The notes beneath the pieces are model-generated. The model was not told where the DNA came from, did no database searches, and was given only the letters and a program-made list of their open reading frames with translations. From DATFYM01 sp035315065 (GTDB lineage: Bacteria; Acidobacteriota; Terriglobia; UBA7540): a stretch of 64,000 bases of DNA. Shown one piece after another: positions 52,303-61,029 of the stretch (its first letter is position 1; each line of letters begins with the position of its first letter). The translations under genes and the position numbers were made by a program. The stretch lies in contig DATFYM010000002.1 of assembly GCA_035315065.1 (NCBI GenBank), positions 1-64,000 on the forward strand. Reading direction: 5' to 3'.

Positions 52303-55300
52303 ATGGACATGGCTAGGACTAAAGTGACGATCGATGGAAACGAGGCGGCGGCCTCGGTAGCATACAAAATCAATGAAGTGATCGCGATTTACCCGATCAC
52401 GCCCTCGTCGCCAATGGGCGAGTGGGCGGACCAGTGGGCTTCGGAAGGCAAGCCGAACCTCTGGGGCGCCGTCCCCAAGGTGGTGGAGATGCAGAGCGAA
52501 GGCGGAGCTGCCGGCGCGCTCCACGGGGCTTTGCAGACGGGATCGCTGGCCACCACGTTTACCTCCTCTCAAGGCCTGCTGCTGATGATTCCCAACATGT
52601 TCAAGATCGCCGGCGAGCTGACCGCGGCGGTGATCCACGTGGCGGCTCGGACGCTGGCCACCCACGCCCTCTCGATCTTTGGCGATCACAGCGATGTCAT
52701 GGCCACCCGCGCTACCGGCTTCGCCCAAGTCGCCTCGAACTCGGTGCAGGAGGTGATCGACTTTGCGTTGATGGCGCAGGCGGCGTCGCTCGAGGCGCGC
52801 GTCCCCTTCCTCCATTTCTTCGATGGCTTTCGCACCTCGCACGAGGTGGCCAAGGTGGAGCAACTCGATCCCGAAGTGATTCGTGCCTTGATCGACGAGA
52901 ACCTGGTCCGGGCCCATCGTGCCCGCGGCCTATCGCCGGACCACCCGGTGCTTCGCGGCACCGCCCAGAACCCCGACGTCTATTTCCAGGCGCGGGAGGC
53001 CGTAAACCCGTACTACCTGGCGTGCCCGACCATCGTCGAGAACGTGATGGACAAATTCGCCGACCTCACGGGGCGCCGCTACCATCTCTTTAATTACGTC
53101 GGAGCGCCAGACGCCGAGCGTGTGGTGGTGCTGATGGGCTCGGGCGCGGAGGCGGCCCAGGAAACCGCCGAAGCACTGGTGGCGCGCGAACAGCGGGTGG
53201 GCGTGCTGAAGGTCCACCTTTATCGCCCCTTCTCCGTGGAGCACTTCATTCGGGCCCTGCCGCAGACCGTGAAGACCATCGCCGTCCTCGACCGCACCAA
53301 GGAACCGGGCGCCGTTGGCGAGCCGCTCTACGTCGATGTAATCGCGGCACTTACCGAGGCAATGGGAGCCGGCAAGGTTCCATTCCGCACCATGCCGCGC
53401 GTGATCGGAGGACGATACGGACTCTCCTCCAAGGAATTTACTCCGGCCATGATCAAGGCGGTTTTCGACGAGATGCTGAAGCCAAACCCCAAGAACCATT
53501 TCACGGTCGGCATCCACGACGACGTCACCCACACCAGCCTCGATTACGACGAGGGCTTCTCCACTGAGGACGCCCAAACGGTGCGCGCCATCTTCTACGG
53601 GCTGGGGGCCGACGGCACGGTGGGCGCCAACAAGAATTCGGTCAAGATCATCGGTGAGGACACGGAAAACTACGCGCAGGGTTATTTTGTCTACGACTCG
53701 AAGAAGTCCGGAGCGGTCACCATCTCCCATTTGCGCTTCGGCCCACGGCCCATCCACTCGACCTACCTCATCAGCCGCGCCAGCTTTGTGGCCTGCCACC
53801 AGTTCAACTTCCTGGAGCGCTTCGACATGCTGAAGGCGGCGGAGCCGGGCGCCACCTTCCTGCTCAACAGCCCCTACGGGCCGGAAGAGGTGTGGGAACA
53901 CCTGCCGCGCGCCATGCAGGACCACATCGTGCGCAAGAAGATCCGTTTCTTTGTCATCGACGCCGTCCAAGTAGCACGCGATGCAGCGATGGGCGGCCGT
54001 ATCAACACCGTCATGCAGACCTGCTTCTTCGCCATCAGCGGCGTGCTGCCGCGCGACGAGGCCATCGCGGCCATCAAGCATTCCATCGAAAAAACGTACG
54101 GCAAGCGTGGCGAGGCCGTGGTCCAGAAGAACTTTGCGGCGGTCGATGCGGCGCTCGGCCACCTGCACGAGGTCAAGGTTCCGGCGCGGGCCACCAGCAC
54201 GTTCGACATCGCCCCGCCGGTGTCGGCGGCGGCCCCCGCGTTCGTGCAGAGCGTCACGGCGCGGATCATCGCCGGCGAAGGCGACTCGCTGCCGGTCAGC
54301 GCCCTGCCCCCCGACGGCACCTTCCCCACCGCTACCGCGCAGTGGGAGAAGCGCAACATCGCACTGGAGATCCCAGTGTGGGACGAGGACTTGTGCATCC
54401 AGTGCGGCAAATGCGTGATGGTTTGTCCGCACTCGGTGATCCGCGCCAAAATCTACGAGTCGGCCGCGCTCGCCGGCGCCCCATCCACCTTCAAGTCCAC
54501 CGCGGCGCGCTGGAAGGACTTCAAGGAGATGCGCTATACGCTCCAGGTGGCGCCCGAAGATTGCACGGGTTGCACCCTTTGCGTGGAAGTCTGCCCCGCC
54601 AAGAGCAAGAGCGAGGTGAAGCACAAGGCCATCAATATGGCGCCTCAGCCACCGCTGCGTCAGCCGGAGCGCGAGAACTGGGAGTTCTTCCTGCGCCTAT
54701 CGGAACCGGACCGCGAGAAGCTGAGCCTTGGCTTGGTGAAGGATGCCCAGTTGCTTCAGCCGCTGTTCGAGTTCTCCGGCGCCTGCGCGGGTTGCGGCGA
54801 GACGCCCTACCTCTCGCTGCTGACACGGCTCTTTGGCGACCGCACCGTAATTGCCAACACGACGGGCTGTTCATCGATCTATGGCGGCAACCTGCCCACT
54901 ACCCCTTACACCGTGGACCGCGACGGCCGCGGCCCGGCGTGGTCCAATTCGCTGTTCGAAGATAACGCCGAGTTCGGCATGGGCATGCGTCTGGCGATCG
55001 ACAAGCAGGCGGACTACGCGCGTCTGCTGCTGGTGCGGGTCTCGGCCTTGGTCGGGAGCGAACTGGTGGAAGCAATCCTCACGGCCGATCAGTCGTCGCC
55101 GGAGGGCATCGCGGCGCAGCGCGAGCGCGTACAGACGCTCAAGCAGAAGCTGAGCATCTTCGAGACGCTCGATGCGCGCGACCTGCTGGCCGTGGCGGAC
55201 GCGCTGGTGAAGAAGAGCGTCTGGATTGTGGGCGGCGATGGCTGGGCTTACGACATCGGCTACGGCGGTCTCGACCACGTCCTCGCCTCCGGCGCCAACG

Positions 55301-55884
55301 TCAACATCCTGGTGCTCGATACGGAGGTCTATTCGAATACCGGCGGGCAGATGTCCAAGGCGACGCCGCTCGGCGCGGTGGCCAAGTTCGCCGCCGGGGG
55401 CAAGAGGCGGCCCAAGAAGGACCTCGGCATGATGGCCATGACCTACGGCAACGTCTACGTGGCGCAGGTGGCCATGGGCGGCAGTGATACCCAGACCCTC
55501 AAAGCTTTCTGGGAGGCCGAGTCGTATGACGGGACGTCGCTGATCATCGCTTACAGCCACTGCATCGCTCACGGTTACGATATGATGTACGGCATCGATC
55601 AGCAGAAGGCGGCGGTTTTGTCGGGCCACTGGCCCCTTTTCCGATTTCACCCCGGACTCGCCAAGGAAGGGAAAAACCCGCTACAGCTCGATTCCCGGGC
55701 GCCGTCGATACCGCTGGAGAAGTACATCTACAACGAAACGCGCTACACGATGCTGGCGCACAGCGATCCGCAAGAAGCAAAGGAACTACTGAAGGAAGCG
55801 CAGGAGAACGTCAACGAGCGCTGGCGGCTCTATGAGAACTGGGCGAAGATGGGCGCGCCTGAACTGGTGAAAGGGACGAAGTGA
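52303..55884 (+). CDS. nifJ: Pyruvate:ferredoxin (flavodoxin) oxidoreductase
   Basis: 1193 residues, the full single-chain length. The N-terminal pyrimidine-binding domain begins TVDGNEAAASVAYK-like and IYPITPSSPMGEWADQW. Then come the transketolase-like domain II, the gamma-type domain, two 4Fe-4S motifs, CIQCGKCVMVCPHS (about 699) and CTGCTLCVEVCPAK (about 755), and a third cluster's CAGCGE (about 828). The TPP-binding GDGWAYDIGYGGLDHVLASG (about 978) and SNTGGQMSKATP follow. It converts pyruvate and CoA to acetyl-CoA, CO2 and reduced ferredoxin, an oxygen-sensitive reaction pointing to anaerobic or fermentative capacity. The CRP-like site upstream and the following DHOD-like gene suggest regulated anaerobic use. 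Confidence 0.96.
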   Translation: MDMARTKVTIDGNEAAASVAYKINEVIAIYPITPSSPMGEWADQWASEGKPNLWGAVPKVVEMQSEGGAAGALHGALQTGSLATTFTSSQGLLLMIPNMFKIAGELTAAVIHVAARTLATHALSIFGDHSDVMATRATGFAQVASNSVQEVIDFALMAQAASLEARVPFLHFFDGFRTSHEVAKVEQLDPEVIRALIDENLVRAHRARGLSPDHPVLRGTAQNPDVYFQAREAVNPYYLACPTIVENVMDKFADLTGRRYHLFNYVGAPDAERVVVLMGSGAEAAQETAEALVAREQRVGVLKVHLYRPFSVEHFIRALPQTVKTIAVLDRTKEPGAVGEPLYVDVIAALTEAMGAGKVPFRTMPRVIGGRYGLSSKEFTPAMIKAVFDEMLKPNPKNHFTVGIHDDVTHTSLDYDEGFSTEDAQTVRAIFYGLGADGTVGANKNSVKIIGEDTENYAQGYFVYDSKKSGAVTISHLRFGPRPIHSTYLISRASFVACHQFNFLERFDMLKAAEPGATFLLNSPYGPEEVWEHLPRAMQDHIVRKKIRFFVIDAVQVARDAAMGGRINTVMQTCFFAISGVLPRDEAIAAIKHSIEKTYGKRGEAVVQKNFAAVDAALGHLHEVKVPARATSTFDIAPPVSAAAPAFVQSVTARIIAGEGDSLPVSALPPDGTFPTATAQWEKRNIALEIPVWDEDLCIQCGKCVMVCPHSVIRAKIYESAALAGAPSTFKSTAARWKDFKEMRYTLQVAPEDCTGCTLCVEVCPAKSKSEVKHKAINMAPQPPLRQPERENWEFFLRLSEPDREKLSLGLVKDAQLLQPLFEFSGACAGCGETPYLSLLTRLFGDRTVIANTTGCSSIYGGNLPTTPYTVDRDGRGPAWSNSLFEDNAEFGMGMRLAIDKQADYARLLLVRVSALVGSELVEAILTADQSSPEGIAAQRERVQTLKQKLSIFETLDARDLLAVADALVKKSVWIVGGDGWAYDIGYGGLDHVLASGANVNILVLDTEVYSNTGGQMSKATPLGAVAKFAAGGKRRPKKDLGMMAMTYGNVYVAQVAMGGSDTQTLKAFWEAESYDGTSLIIAYSHCIAHGYDMMYGIDQQKAAVLSGHWPLFRFHPGLAKEGKNPLQLDSRAPSIPLEKYIYNETRYTMLAHSDPQEAKELLKEAQENVNERWRLYENWAKMGAPELVKGTK

Positions 55885-55886
55885 AG

Positions 55887-55975
55887 GTCATTGAGTCATT
55901 GGGTGATCGGGTGACTGAGTGTTGCAAGAAGGGTTCTTGCGAGTTTCGAGTTTCGACTTTCGACTTTCGATGAGG
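55887..55975. repeat. Single arms of two word repeats
   Basis: GGTCATTGAGTCATTGGGTG (CAATGACTC family) followed by GAGTTTCGAGTTTCGACTTT (GAGTCGAAAGT family), each without its partner arm. Two families side by side suggests broken or composite insertions. Confidence 0.6.
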
Positions 55976-55984
55976 AGTTGAGCC

Positions 55985-56998
55985 ATGATTGACCTGAAGA
56001 CCACCTACCTCGGTCTGGACCTGAAAAACCCGCTGGTGGCGTCGCCCTCACCGCTGTGTGAGGAGATCAGCAACATCCGCCAAATGGAGGACGCGGGCGC
56101 GGCTGCCGTGGTGCTGCACTCGCTCTTTGAGGAGCAGATCACGCTCGAGAGTTCCCAGCTTGACGACAGCCTGGAGGCGGGCGCCGAGAGCTTTGCCGAG
56201 TCCCTGAGCTACTTCCCGGACATGACCAGCTACAACCTTGGTCCGGAGGGTTACCTCGAGCACGTCCGCAAGGCCAAAGCGGCGGTGGACATTCCCGTCA
56301 TCGCTAGCCTCAACGGCGTTTCCACCGAAGGCTGGATCAAGTACGCCAAGAAGATCGAAGAGGCCGGGGCCGATGCACTAGAGCTCAACATCTATTATCT
56401 GCCTACCGACCCGGACATGACCGCGGCCGAAGTCGAGCAGGTCTATTACGACTTGGTCGCCGAGGTCAAGACTCGGCTCCGAATTCCGCTGGCGGTCAAG
56501 ATCGGCCCCTATTTCAGCTCCATGGGCAACGCCGCGCAGCGCCTGGATGAATCGGGCGCCGACGCGCTGGTGCTCTTCAACCGTTTCTACCAGCCCGATT
56601 TCGATCTGGAGAACCTCGAAGTGGTGCCTAACCTCATTTTGAGCACTCCGCACGAACTGCTGTTGCGCCTTCACTGGGTGGCCATCATCTATGGGCATAT
56701 TCGCGCCGATTTGGCGTTGACTGGCGGCGTCTATACCGCCGCAGACGTGCTGAAGTCCATGATGGCGGGGGCGCGTGTGGCCATGATGACCTCGGCCTTG
56801 TTGAGGTATGGCATCCCGCACCTGGAGATGGTGCGCCGTGACCTGGTGGAGTGGATGGAGAAGCACGAGTACGAGTCCATCCACCAGATGCAGGGCAGCA
56901 TGGCGCACAAATCCGTCGCCGATCCTTCCGCGTTCGGCCGCGCCAACTATATGAAGATGCTCAGTTCCTATACGCCGCGAGCCGTCAGCAAAAAGTAG
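55985..56998 (+). CDS. Dihydroorotate-dehydrogenase-like flavoprotein
   Basis: 337 residues. The TIM barrel begins MIDLKTTYLGLDLKNPLVASPSPL, with barrel strands VVLHSLFEEQI, PVIASLNGVS, ALELNIYYLPTDP, PLAVKIGPYFSSMG, ALVLFNRFYQPDFD and LTGGVYTAADVLKSMMAGARVAMM (phosphate binding of FMN). It resembles PreA/DHOD class 1B chains but lacks a typical Cys or Ser active-site loop. Homologues are often encoded next to pyruvate:ferredoxin oxidoreductase, as here 100 bases downstream, so it may take ferredoxin electrons. The reaction is unknown. Confidence 0.88.
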   Translation: MIDLKTTYLGLDLKNPLVASPSPLCEEISNIRQMEDAGAAAVVLHSLFEEQITLESSQLDDSLEAGAESFAESLSYFPDMTSYNLGPEGYLEHVRKAKAAVDIPVIASLNGVSTEGWIKYAKKIEEAGADALELNIYYLPTDPDMTAAEVEQVYYDLVAEVKTRLRIPLAVKIGPYFSSMGNAAQRLDESGADALVLFNRFYQPDFDLENLEVVPNLILSTPHELLLRLHWVAIIYGHIRADLALTGGVYTAADVLKSMMAGARVAMMTSALLRYGIPHLEMVRRDLVEWMEKHEYESIHQMQGSMAHKSVADPSAFGRANYMKMLSSYTPRAVSKK

Positions 56999-57062
56999 GG
57001 AACAGGGAATAGGCAACCGCCGCGTCCTCTTGTCTCCTATTCCCTGTTCCCTTTTCCCTCTT
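56997..57062. repeat. GGGAACAGGGAATAGG palindrome, copy 1
   Basis: AGGGAACAGGGAATAGGCAA with CTATTCCCTGTTCCCTTTTC, loop about 20 bases, between convergent genes. Could act as a terminator for both. Confidence 0.8.
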
Positions 57063-57942
57063 ACGACCGTCCGATGTCGCGGTGAATGAGCTTCGTCTTA
57101 TAGCCCTCACTCGCTAGCGCTGCGCTCACCCGTTCTGCCAACCCCACGGATCGGTGGCGCCCACCTGTGCAACCAAACCCGATAGTGAGATAGCTCTTTC
57201 CCTCGCGGAGGTAATGCGGCAGGAGGAAAAGCAAAAGGCTCATGACCCGGCTCACAAATTCTTTGGTCTGAGGGTAGGAATCCATGAAGCGCCGGACTGC
57301 CTGGTCCCGCCCTGTCTTATCTTTGAGCCTCGGCGCGTAGTTGGGGTTGGGAAGAAAGCGCACGTCGAAAACAAGGTCCGCGTCCGAAGGTACGCCAAAA
57401 CGAAACCCGAACGAGAGGACGCTGAGCAGCATGTTTCTGCGCTCCCTGGCGCCACCGAAGCGAAGCTGAATGGTGTCGCGCAACTCGTGAACGTTCATCC
57501 GCGTGGTTTCGATGACCACGTCCGCAAGCTGCCGCATGGGCCTTAACAGCTTGCGCTCCTGGCGCAGGACCTCCTGTACCGGGATGTCGCGCCCCAGCGG
57601 ATGAGGGCGGCGAGTCTCATCGAAACGGCGGACCAGCGCTTTGTCGGAAGCCTCGAGATACACCAGCGAGAGGTTCCGACTACGCACGAGTTCGCGATAC
57701 AAGGCAGGAAACTGGTTCAGCGCTTTTCCCTCGCGGACATCAACTACCATCGCGGCGCGCTCGATCCGGCTACCCGCCTGGCTCGACAACTCCACAAACT
57801 TCGGGATGAGGTCCACCGGGAGATTGTCCACGCAGTAGAACCCCAGGTCCTCAAAGGCCTTCAGGACTGAGCCTTTACCCGACCCGCTCATCCCGGTGAT
57901 GAGCACGAATTGCCGCAGGGACTTTTTGGGAGTCGGCGTCAT
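57061..57942 (-). CDS. rapZ: RNase adapter protein RapZ
   Basis: 293 residues from ATG 57942; longer frames translate repeat. Walker A GMSGSGKGSVLKAFEDLGFYCVDNLP (near 20), a Walker B-like VVDVREG, and the C-terminal domain with the conserved FGFRFGVPSDADLVFDVRFLPNPN and IGFGCTGGRHRSVGLAE. In Enterobacteria it directs RNase E to GlmZ; elsewhere it is a nucleotide-binding regulator of cell-wall sugar supply. It belongs to the conserved lptB-rpoN-hpf-rapZ order. No ptsN is seen between hpf and rapZ, unlike in many proteobacteria. Confidence 0.94.
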   Translation of the reverse strand: MTPTPKKSLRQFVLITGMSGSGKGSVLKAFEDLGFYCVDNLPVDLIPKFVELSSQAGSRIERAAMVVDVREGKALNQFPALYRELVRSRNLSLVYLEASDKALVRRFDETRRPHPLGRDIPVQEVLRQERKLLRPMRQLADVVIETTRMNVHELRDTIQLRFGGARERRNMLLSVLSFGFRFGVPSDADLVFDVRFLPNPNYAPRLKDKTGRDQAVRRFMDSYPQTKEFVSRVMSLLLFLLPHYLREGKSYLTIGFGCTGGRHRSVGLAERVSAALASEGYKTKLIHRDIGRS

Positions 57943-57943
57943 A

Positions 57944-58010
57944 AAAAGGGAACAGGGACGATGCTTTCTGTTCCCTGTTCCCTGTTCCCTATAACCTGTT
58001 CCCTTTCCAT
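57944..58010. repeat. GGGAACAGGGA palindrome, copy 2
   Basis: AAAGGGAACAGGGACGATGC with TTCCCTGTTCCCTGTTCCCT, short loop, in the hpf-rapZ gap and reaching the rapZ start. Confidence 0.8.
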
Positions 58011-58032
58011 TCGTCACTCGTTACCGGGCTTC

Positions 58033-58572
58033 TCACTTTTCACTGTCCGGTTCGATCAGGCCCAGATTCCCGTCGTGGCGGCGGTAGAGCACGTTCACGC
58101 GCTCGGTCTCGAAATTACGGAACACCACGACACCGTTGCGGATGCCATCCAGGGCGTCGATGGCCTCCTCCACGGTGAGCGGTTTGATGGCGATGCGTTC
58201 CGTCTCGAGAACCCGGTGCTCCTCGTGATCCGTGCCGGTTCGCAACACGTTAAGCAAGATGGCCGAAGTCGGGTCGGGTCGCCGCTTGCGCGTGCGCTTC
58301 CTCTCCATCAGGCGCACCGCTTGGCGCTCGATCTTGTCAATGGCCCCATTGATGGCGCTGAGGGCTTCGTTGGTTTGCTCGACGGCCATCAGCGTGTGAT
58401 CGCGAACTGTGACCCCAACCTCAGCGATCCGGCGGTGCTTTTCGGCCGTCAGAATCAGCTTGACGTCAAATTGGCCGCGCAGGACGCGCGTGAGCTTGCG
58501 CAGGCGGTCTTCAGTATACCGCCGCAGGTCCGCGGTGATCTCCGTTTGTCGACCCGTGAAATCGAGACGCAT
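58033..58572 (-). CDS. hpf: Ribosome hibernation promoting factor, long form
   Basis: 179 residues. The N-terminal S30AE fold (MRLDFTGRQTEITADLRRYTEDRLRKLTRVL) is followed by a charged linker (RKRTRKRRPDP) and the C-terminal dimerisation domain KPLTVEEAIDALDGIRNGVVVFRNFETERVNVLYRRHDGNLGLIEP, which together mark the long HPF that forms 100S ribosomes. Start ATG 58572 has a strong GGAGG six bases away. Located 52 bases after rpoN. Confidence 0.95.
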   Translation of the reverse strand: MRLDFTGRQTEITADLRRYTEDRLRKLTRVLRGQFDVKLILTAEKHRRIAEVGVTVRDHTLMAVEQTNEALSAINGAIDKIERQAVRLMERKRTRKRRPDPTSAILLNVLRTGTDHEEHRVLETERIAIKPLTVEEAIDALDGIRNGVVVFRNFETERVNVLYRRHDGNLGLIEPDSEK

Positions 58573-58624
58573 GGGTGACCTCCTCGAATTGTTGGTACAC
58601 GGGAAATGTGAAGGAAGGTTTCTC

Positions 58625-60097
58625 TCAAGCCTTTACCCGGCGCTGGTGAGTACTGGGAATTCGCATGTCCTCGCGGTACTTGGCCACCGTTCGACGCGTG
58701 ACAACGATCCCCTGTTCTCGCAGACGATCGGCAATATGTTCGTCGGTCAAGGGATTGCCGGGGTCCTCCTCCTCGATCATTTTCTTCACCAGGCGCTTCA
58801 AGTTGATCAGCGAAGTGGACCCGCCCGAGGGTCCCTGAACCGCCTCGGAGAAAAAGTAACGCAACTCGTAAACACCCTGGGGTGTGTAAGCGTACTTGTT
58901 GGCGACAGCGCGGCTCACCGTGGAAGGATGAACGCCGACCTCCTCCGCCACTTCCTTGATCATCATCGGCTTGAGATAATCGATGCCCCGGTCCAAAAAG
59001 TCCCGCTGCCGCCGCAGAATGACCTCGCAGACCCGGATGATGGTCTGCTTGCGTTGCTCGATGTTCTTGATGAGCTGGATGGCGGAAATGAAGCGCTCCT
59101 TCACATAGTTGCGAACTTCGCGGCTCTCAGAGGCGTTCTGTAACATGCGCCGGTAGCGGTGGCTCAGCCGCAACTGGGGAAGCCCGTCCTCGTTCATCCG
59201 TATCTTGTACTCGCTTCCGTCCTTTTCGAAGACCACGTCAGGCTCAATCAGGCGCGCCTGGGTGTTGTTGTAGCGTTGCCCCGGCCGCGGATCCAGCTTC
59301 TTGATCAGCTCCACCGCCCGCTCTACCAGGGGCACCGGCCGGTCCAGCGCCCGCGCGATTTCCCGATACTGTTTGTTTTGGAGCTGCTTCAGGTGGTCGG
59401 TGACGATCTTGGATGCCAAGTGGTTTTCCGGCGCCAGGGTTTGAAGCTGAATCAGCAGGCATTCGCTGAGATCGCGGGCCGCTACGCCCACCGGGTCGAG
59501 GTGCTGGATCATCTTCAACGCTTCCTCAACATCCTCCAGCCGGTGCCCGCCGGTCTGGGAGATTTCCTCCAGGGTAGCGGTGAGATAACCGTCCTCATTG
59601 AGGTTGCCAATGATGGAAACGCCCGCCTCGTAGACTTCCCGCGAGGTATTGGAAAGCCGGAGCTGCCATTCCAGGTGGTCTGCCAGCGAGGGACTCTCGC
59701 TGAGAAAATTCTCGAAGGAGGGCTTTTCGATCTGCTCCGCTTCCTCCGCGGCGGGTGACTTGAAGCCCGGGTCAAGGTAATCGTTGAAGAACGACCCGAA
59801 ATCGACCTCGGCGAAAGCGTCCTGGCCGTTTCCCTCGTTGGCGGCCTGGATCTCCCGATCAGCCGGAGGTTCAGGCGTCTTTTCCACCTCCAGTTTCTGA
59901 TCCTCCTGCTCGATGGTCGGGACTTCCTCCGACAACTCCTCGAGGACAGGGTTCTCTACCATCTCCTGATTGATCATCTCGCGCAACTCGAGCTTGTTGA
60001 GCACGAGGACACTGACCATTTGCACGAGACTCGGCGTCAGAATCTGCTTCTGCGCCACCTTGAGGCTCAAACCGAGTCTTGGTTGTGAATTTCCCAT
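58625..60097 (-). CDS. rpoN: RNA polymerase sigma-54 factor
   Basis: 490 residues from ATG 60097 (MGNSQPRLGLSLKVAQKQILTPSLVQMV). Region I is Gln/Leu-rich as usual. An acidic region II (about 55-110) and core-binding domain follow, with the helix-turn-helix VAEEVGVHPSTVSRAVANKY and the RpoN box RRTVAKYRE (about 467-476) near the C-terminus. It recognises -24/-12 promoters with enhancer-binding ATPases. Placed in the conserved lptB-rpoN-hpf order. Confidence 0.96.
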   Translation of the reverse strand: MGNSQPRLGLSLKVAQKQILTPSLVQMVSVLVLNKLELREMINQEMVENPVLEELSEEVPTIEQEDQKLEVEKTPEPPADREIQAANEGNGQDAFAEVDFGSFFNDYLDPGFKSPAAEEAEQIEKPSFENFLSESPSLADHLEWQLRLSNTSREVYEAGVSIIGNLNEDGYLTATLEEISQTGGHRLEDVEEALKMIQHLDPVGVAARDLSECLLIQLQTLAPENHLASKIVTDHLKQLQNKQYREIARALDRPVPLVERAVELIKKLDPRPGQRYNNTQARLIEPDVVFEKDGSEYKIRMNEDGLPQLRLSHRYRRMLQNASESREVRNYVKERFISAIQLIKNIEQRKQTIIRVCEVILRRQRDFLDRGIDYLKPMMIKEVAEEVGVHPSTVSRAVANKYAYTPQGVYELRYFFSEAVQGPSGGSTSLINLKRLVKKMIEEEDPGNPLTDEHIADRLREQGIVVTRRTVAKYREDMRIPSTHQRRVKA

Positions 60098-60100
60098 AAG

Positions 60101-60295
60101 AACAGAGAAGAAAGGAGACAGGAGACAGAACACAGGAGTCAGAATGAAAAAGAGCGCCTACTCTTAACTTCCACTTCCTCGCCGTTCTGGCGCCCGACGC
60201 CACTTCTGAACCCGAATCCTGAATTCCTTCTTCCTCTTATTCTGACTCCTGACTTCTGGCTCCTGACTCCTCCTCTTGACTCCTGACTCCTTCTT
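60101..60295. repeat. GGAGACAGGAGACAGAA / CTGACTCCTGACTTC word palindrome
   Basis: Left arm AAAGGAGACAGGAGACAGAA and on to GAGTCAGAATG, right arm TTCTGACTCCTGACTTCTGG and on to the lptB stop. The loop contains a second smaller AACTTC run. It reaches the last codon of lptB. Confidence 0.8.
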
Positions 60296-61023
60296 CAGAT
60301 CATCAGCCGGAAATTATCGCCAAGGTAGATCTTCTTCACCTCCGCGTCGTTACCCAACTCCTCCGGCGTGCCGGCCCTGAAGATCCGCCCGTTGTTGATT
60401 ATATAGGCCCTATCGGTCACCTGCAAAGTTTCTCGCACATTGTGGTCCGTCAGGAGGATGCCAATTCCCGAACCTTTAAGTTGGAGGATGATCTTCTGGA
60501 TGTCGATCACGGTGAGCGGGTCAATTCCAGAAAACGGTTCATCGAGAAGAATAAACGATGGCGAAATCACCAGCGAACGAGCGATCTCAACCCGGCGCCG
60601 CTCCCCTCCCGAGAGAAGGTACCCGTAACTTCGGCGAACCTGCTGCAAGCCTAGGTCCTCAATCAGTTCCTCCAAGCGCTCGCGCCGTCGGTTGGCGGTG
60701 AAAGGCAGGGTTTCGAGCACCGCCAGGATGTTCTCTTCCACCGTCAGCTTGCGGAAAATGGAGGGCTCTTGCGGGAGGTAACTGATGCCGTTGCGCGCAC
60801 GGAGATACATCGGGAAACTGGTGATGTCAACGCCGTCGAGAAGTACCCGCCCTGAATCCGGGTTGGTGAGTCCCACCACCATATAGAACGTGGTGGTCTT
60901 ACCGGCGCCGTTCGGTCCCAGCAGTCCAACTACTTCACCCTGACCGATCCTGAGGTTAATATCGTCGACTACTTTACGACCTTTGAAGGATTTGTTGAGG
61001 TCGACGGTGGAAAGAATCTGCAT
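60295..61023 (-). CDS. lptB: LPS export ABC transporter ATPase LptB
   Basis: 242 residues. Walker A GPNGAGKTTTFYMVVGL (about 36-52), Q-loop YLPQEPSIFRKL, signature LSGGERRRVEIARSL, Walker B FILLDEPFSGIDPLTV, H-loop TDHNVRETL, all intact. It powers extraction of LPS from the inner membrane by LptFG. Six bases after the LptA-like gene, so cotranscribed. Confidence 0.97.
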   Translation of the reverse strand: MQILSTVDLNKSFKGRKVVDDINLRIGQGEVVGLLGPNGAGKTTTFYMVVGLTNPDSGRVLLDGVDITSFPMYLRARNGISYLPQEPSIFRKLTVEENILAVLETLPFTANRRRERLEELIEDLGLQQVRRSYGYLLSGGERRRVEIARSLVISPSFILLDEPFSGIDPLTVIDIQKIILQLKGSGIGILLTDHNVRETLQVTDRAYIINNGRIFRAGTPEELGNDAEVKKIYLGDNFRLMI

Positions 61024-61029
61024 GGCCGT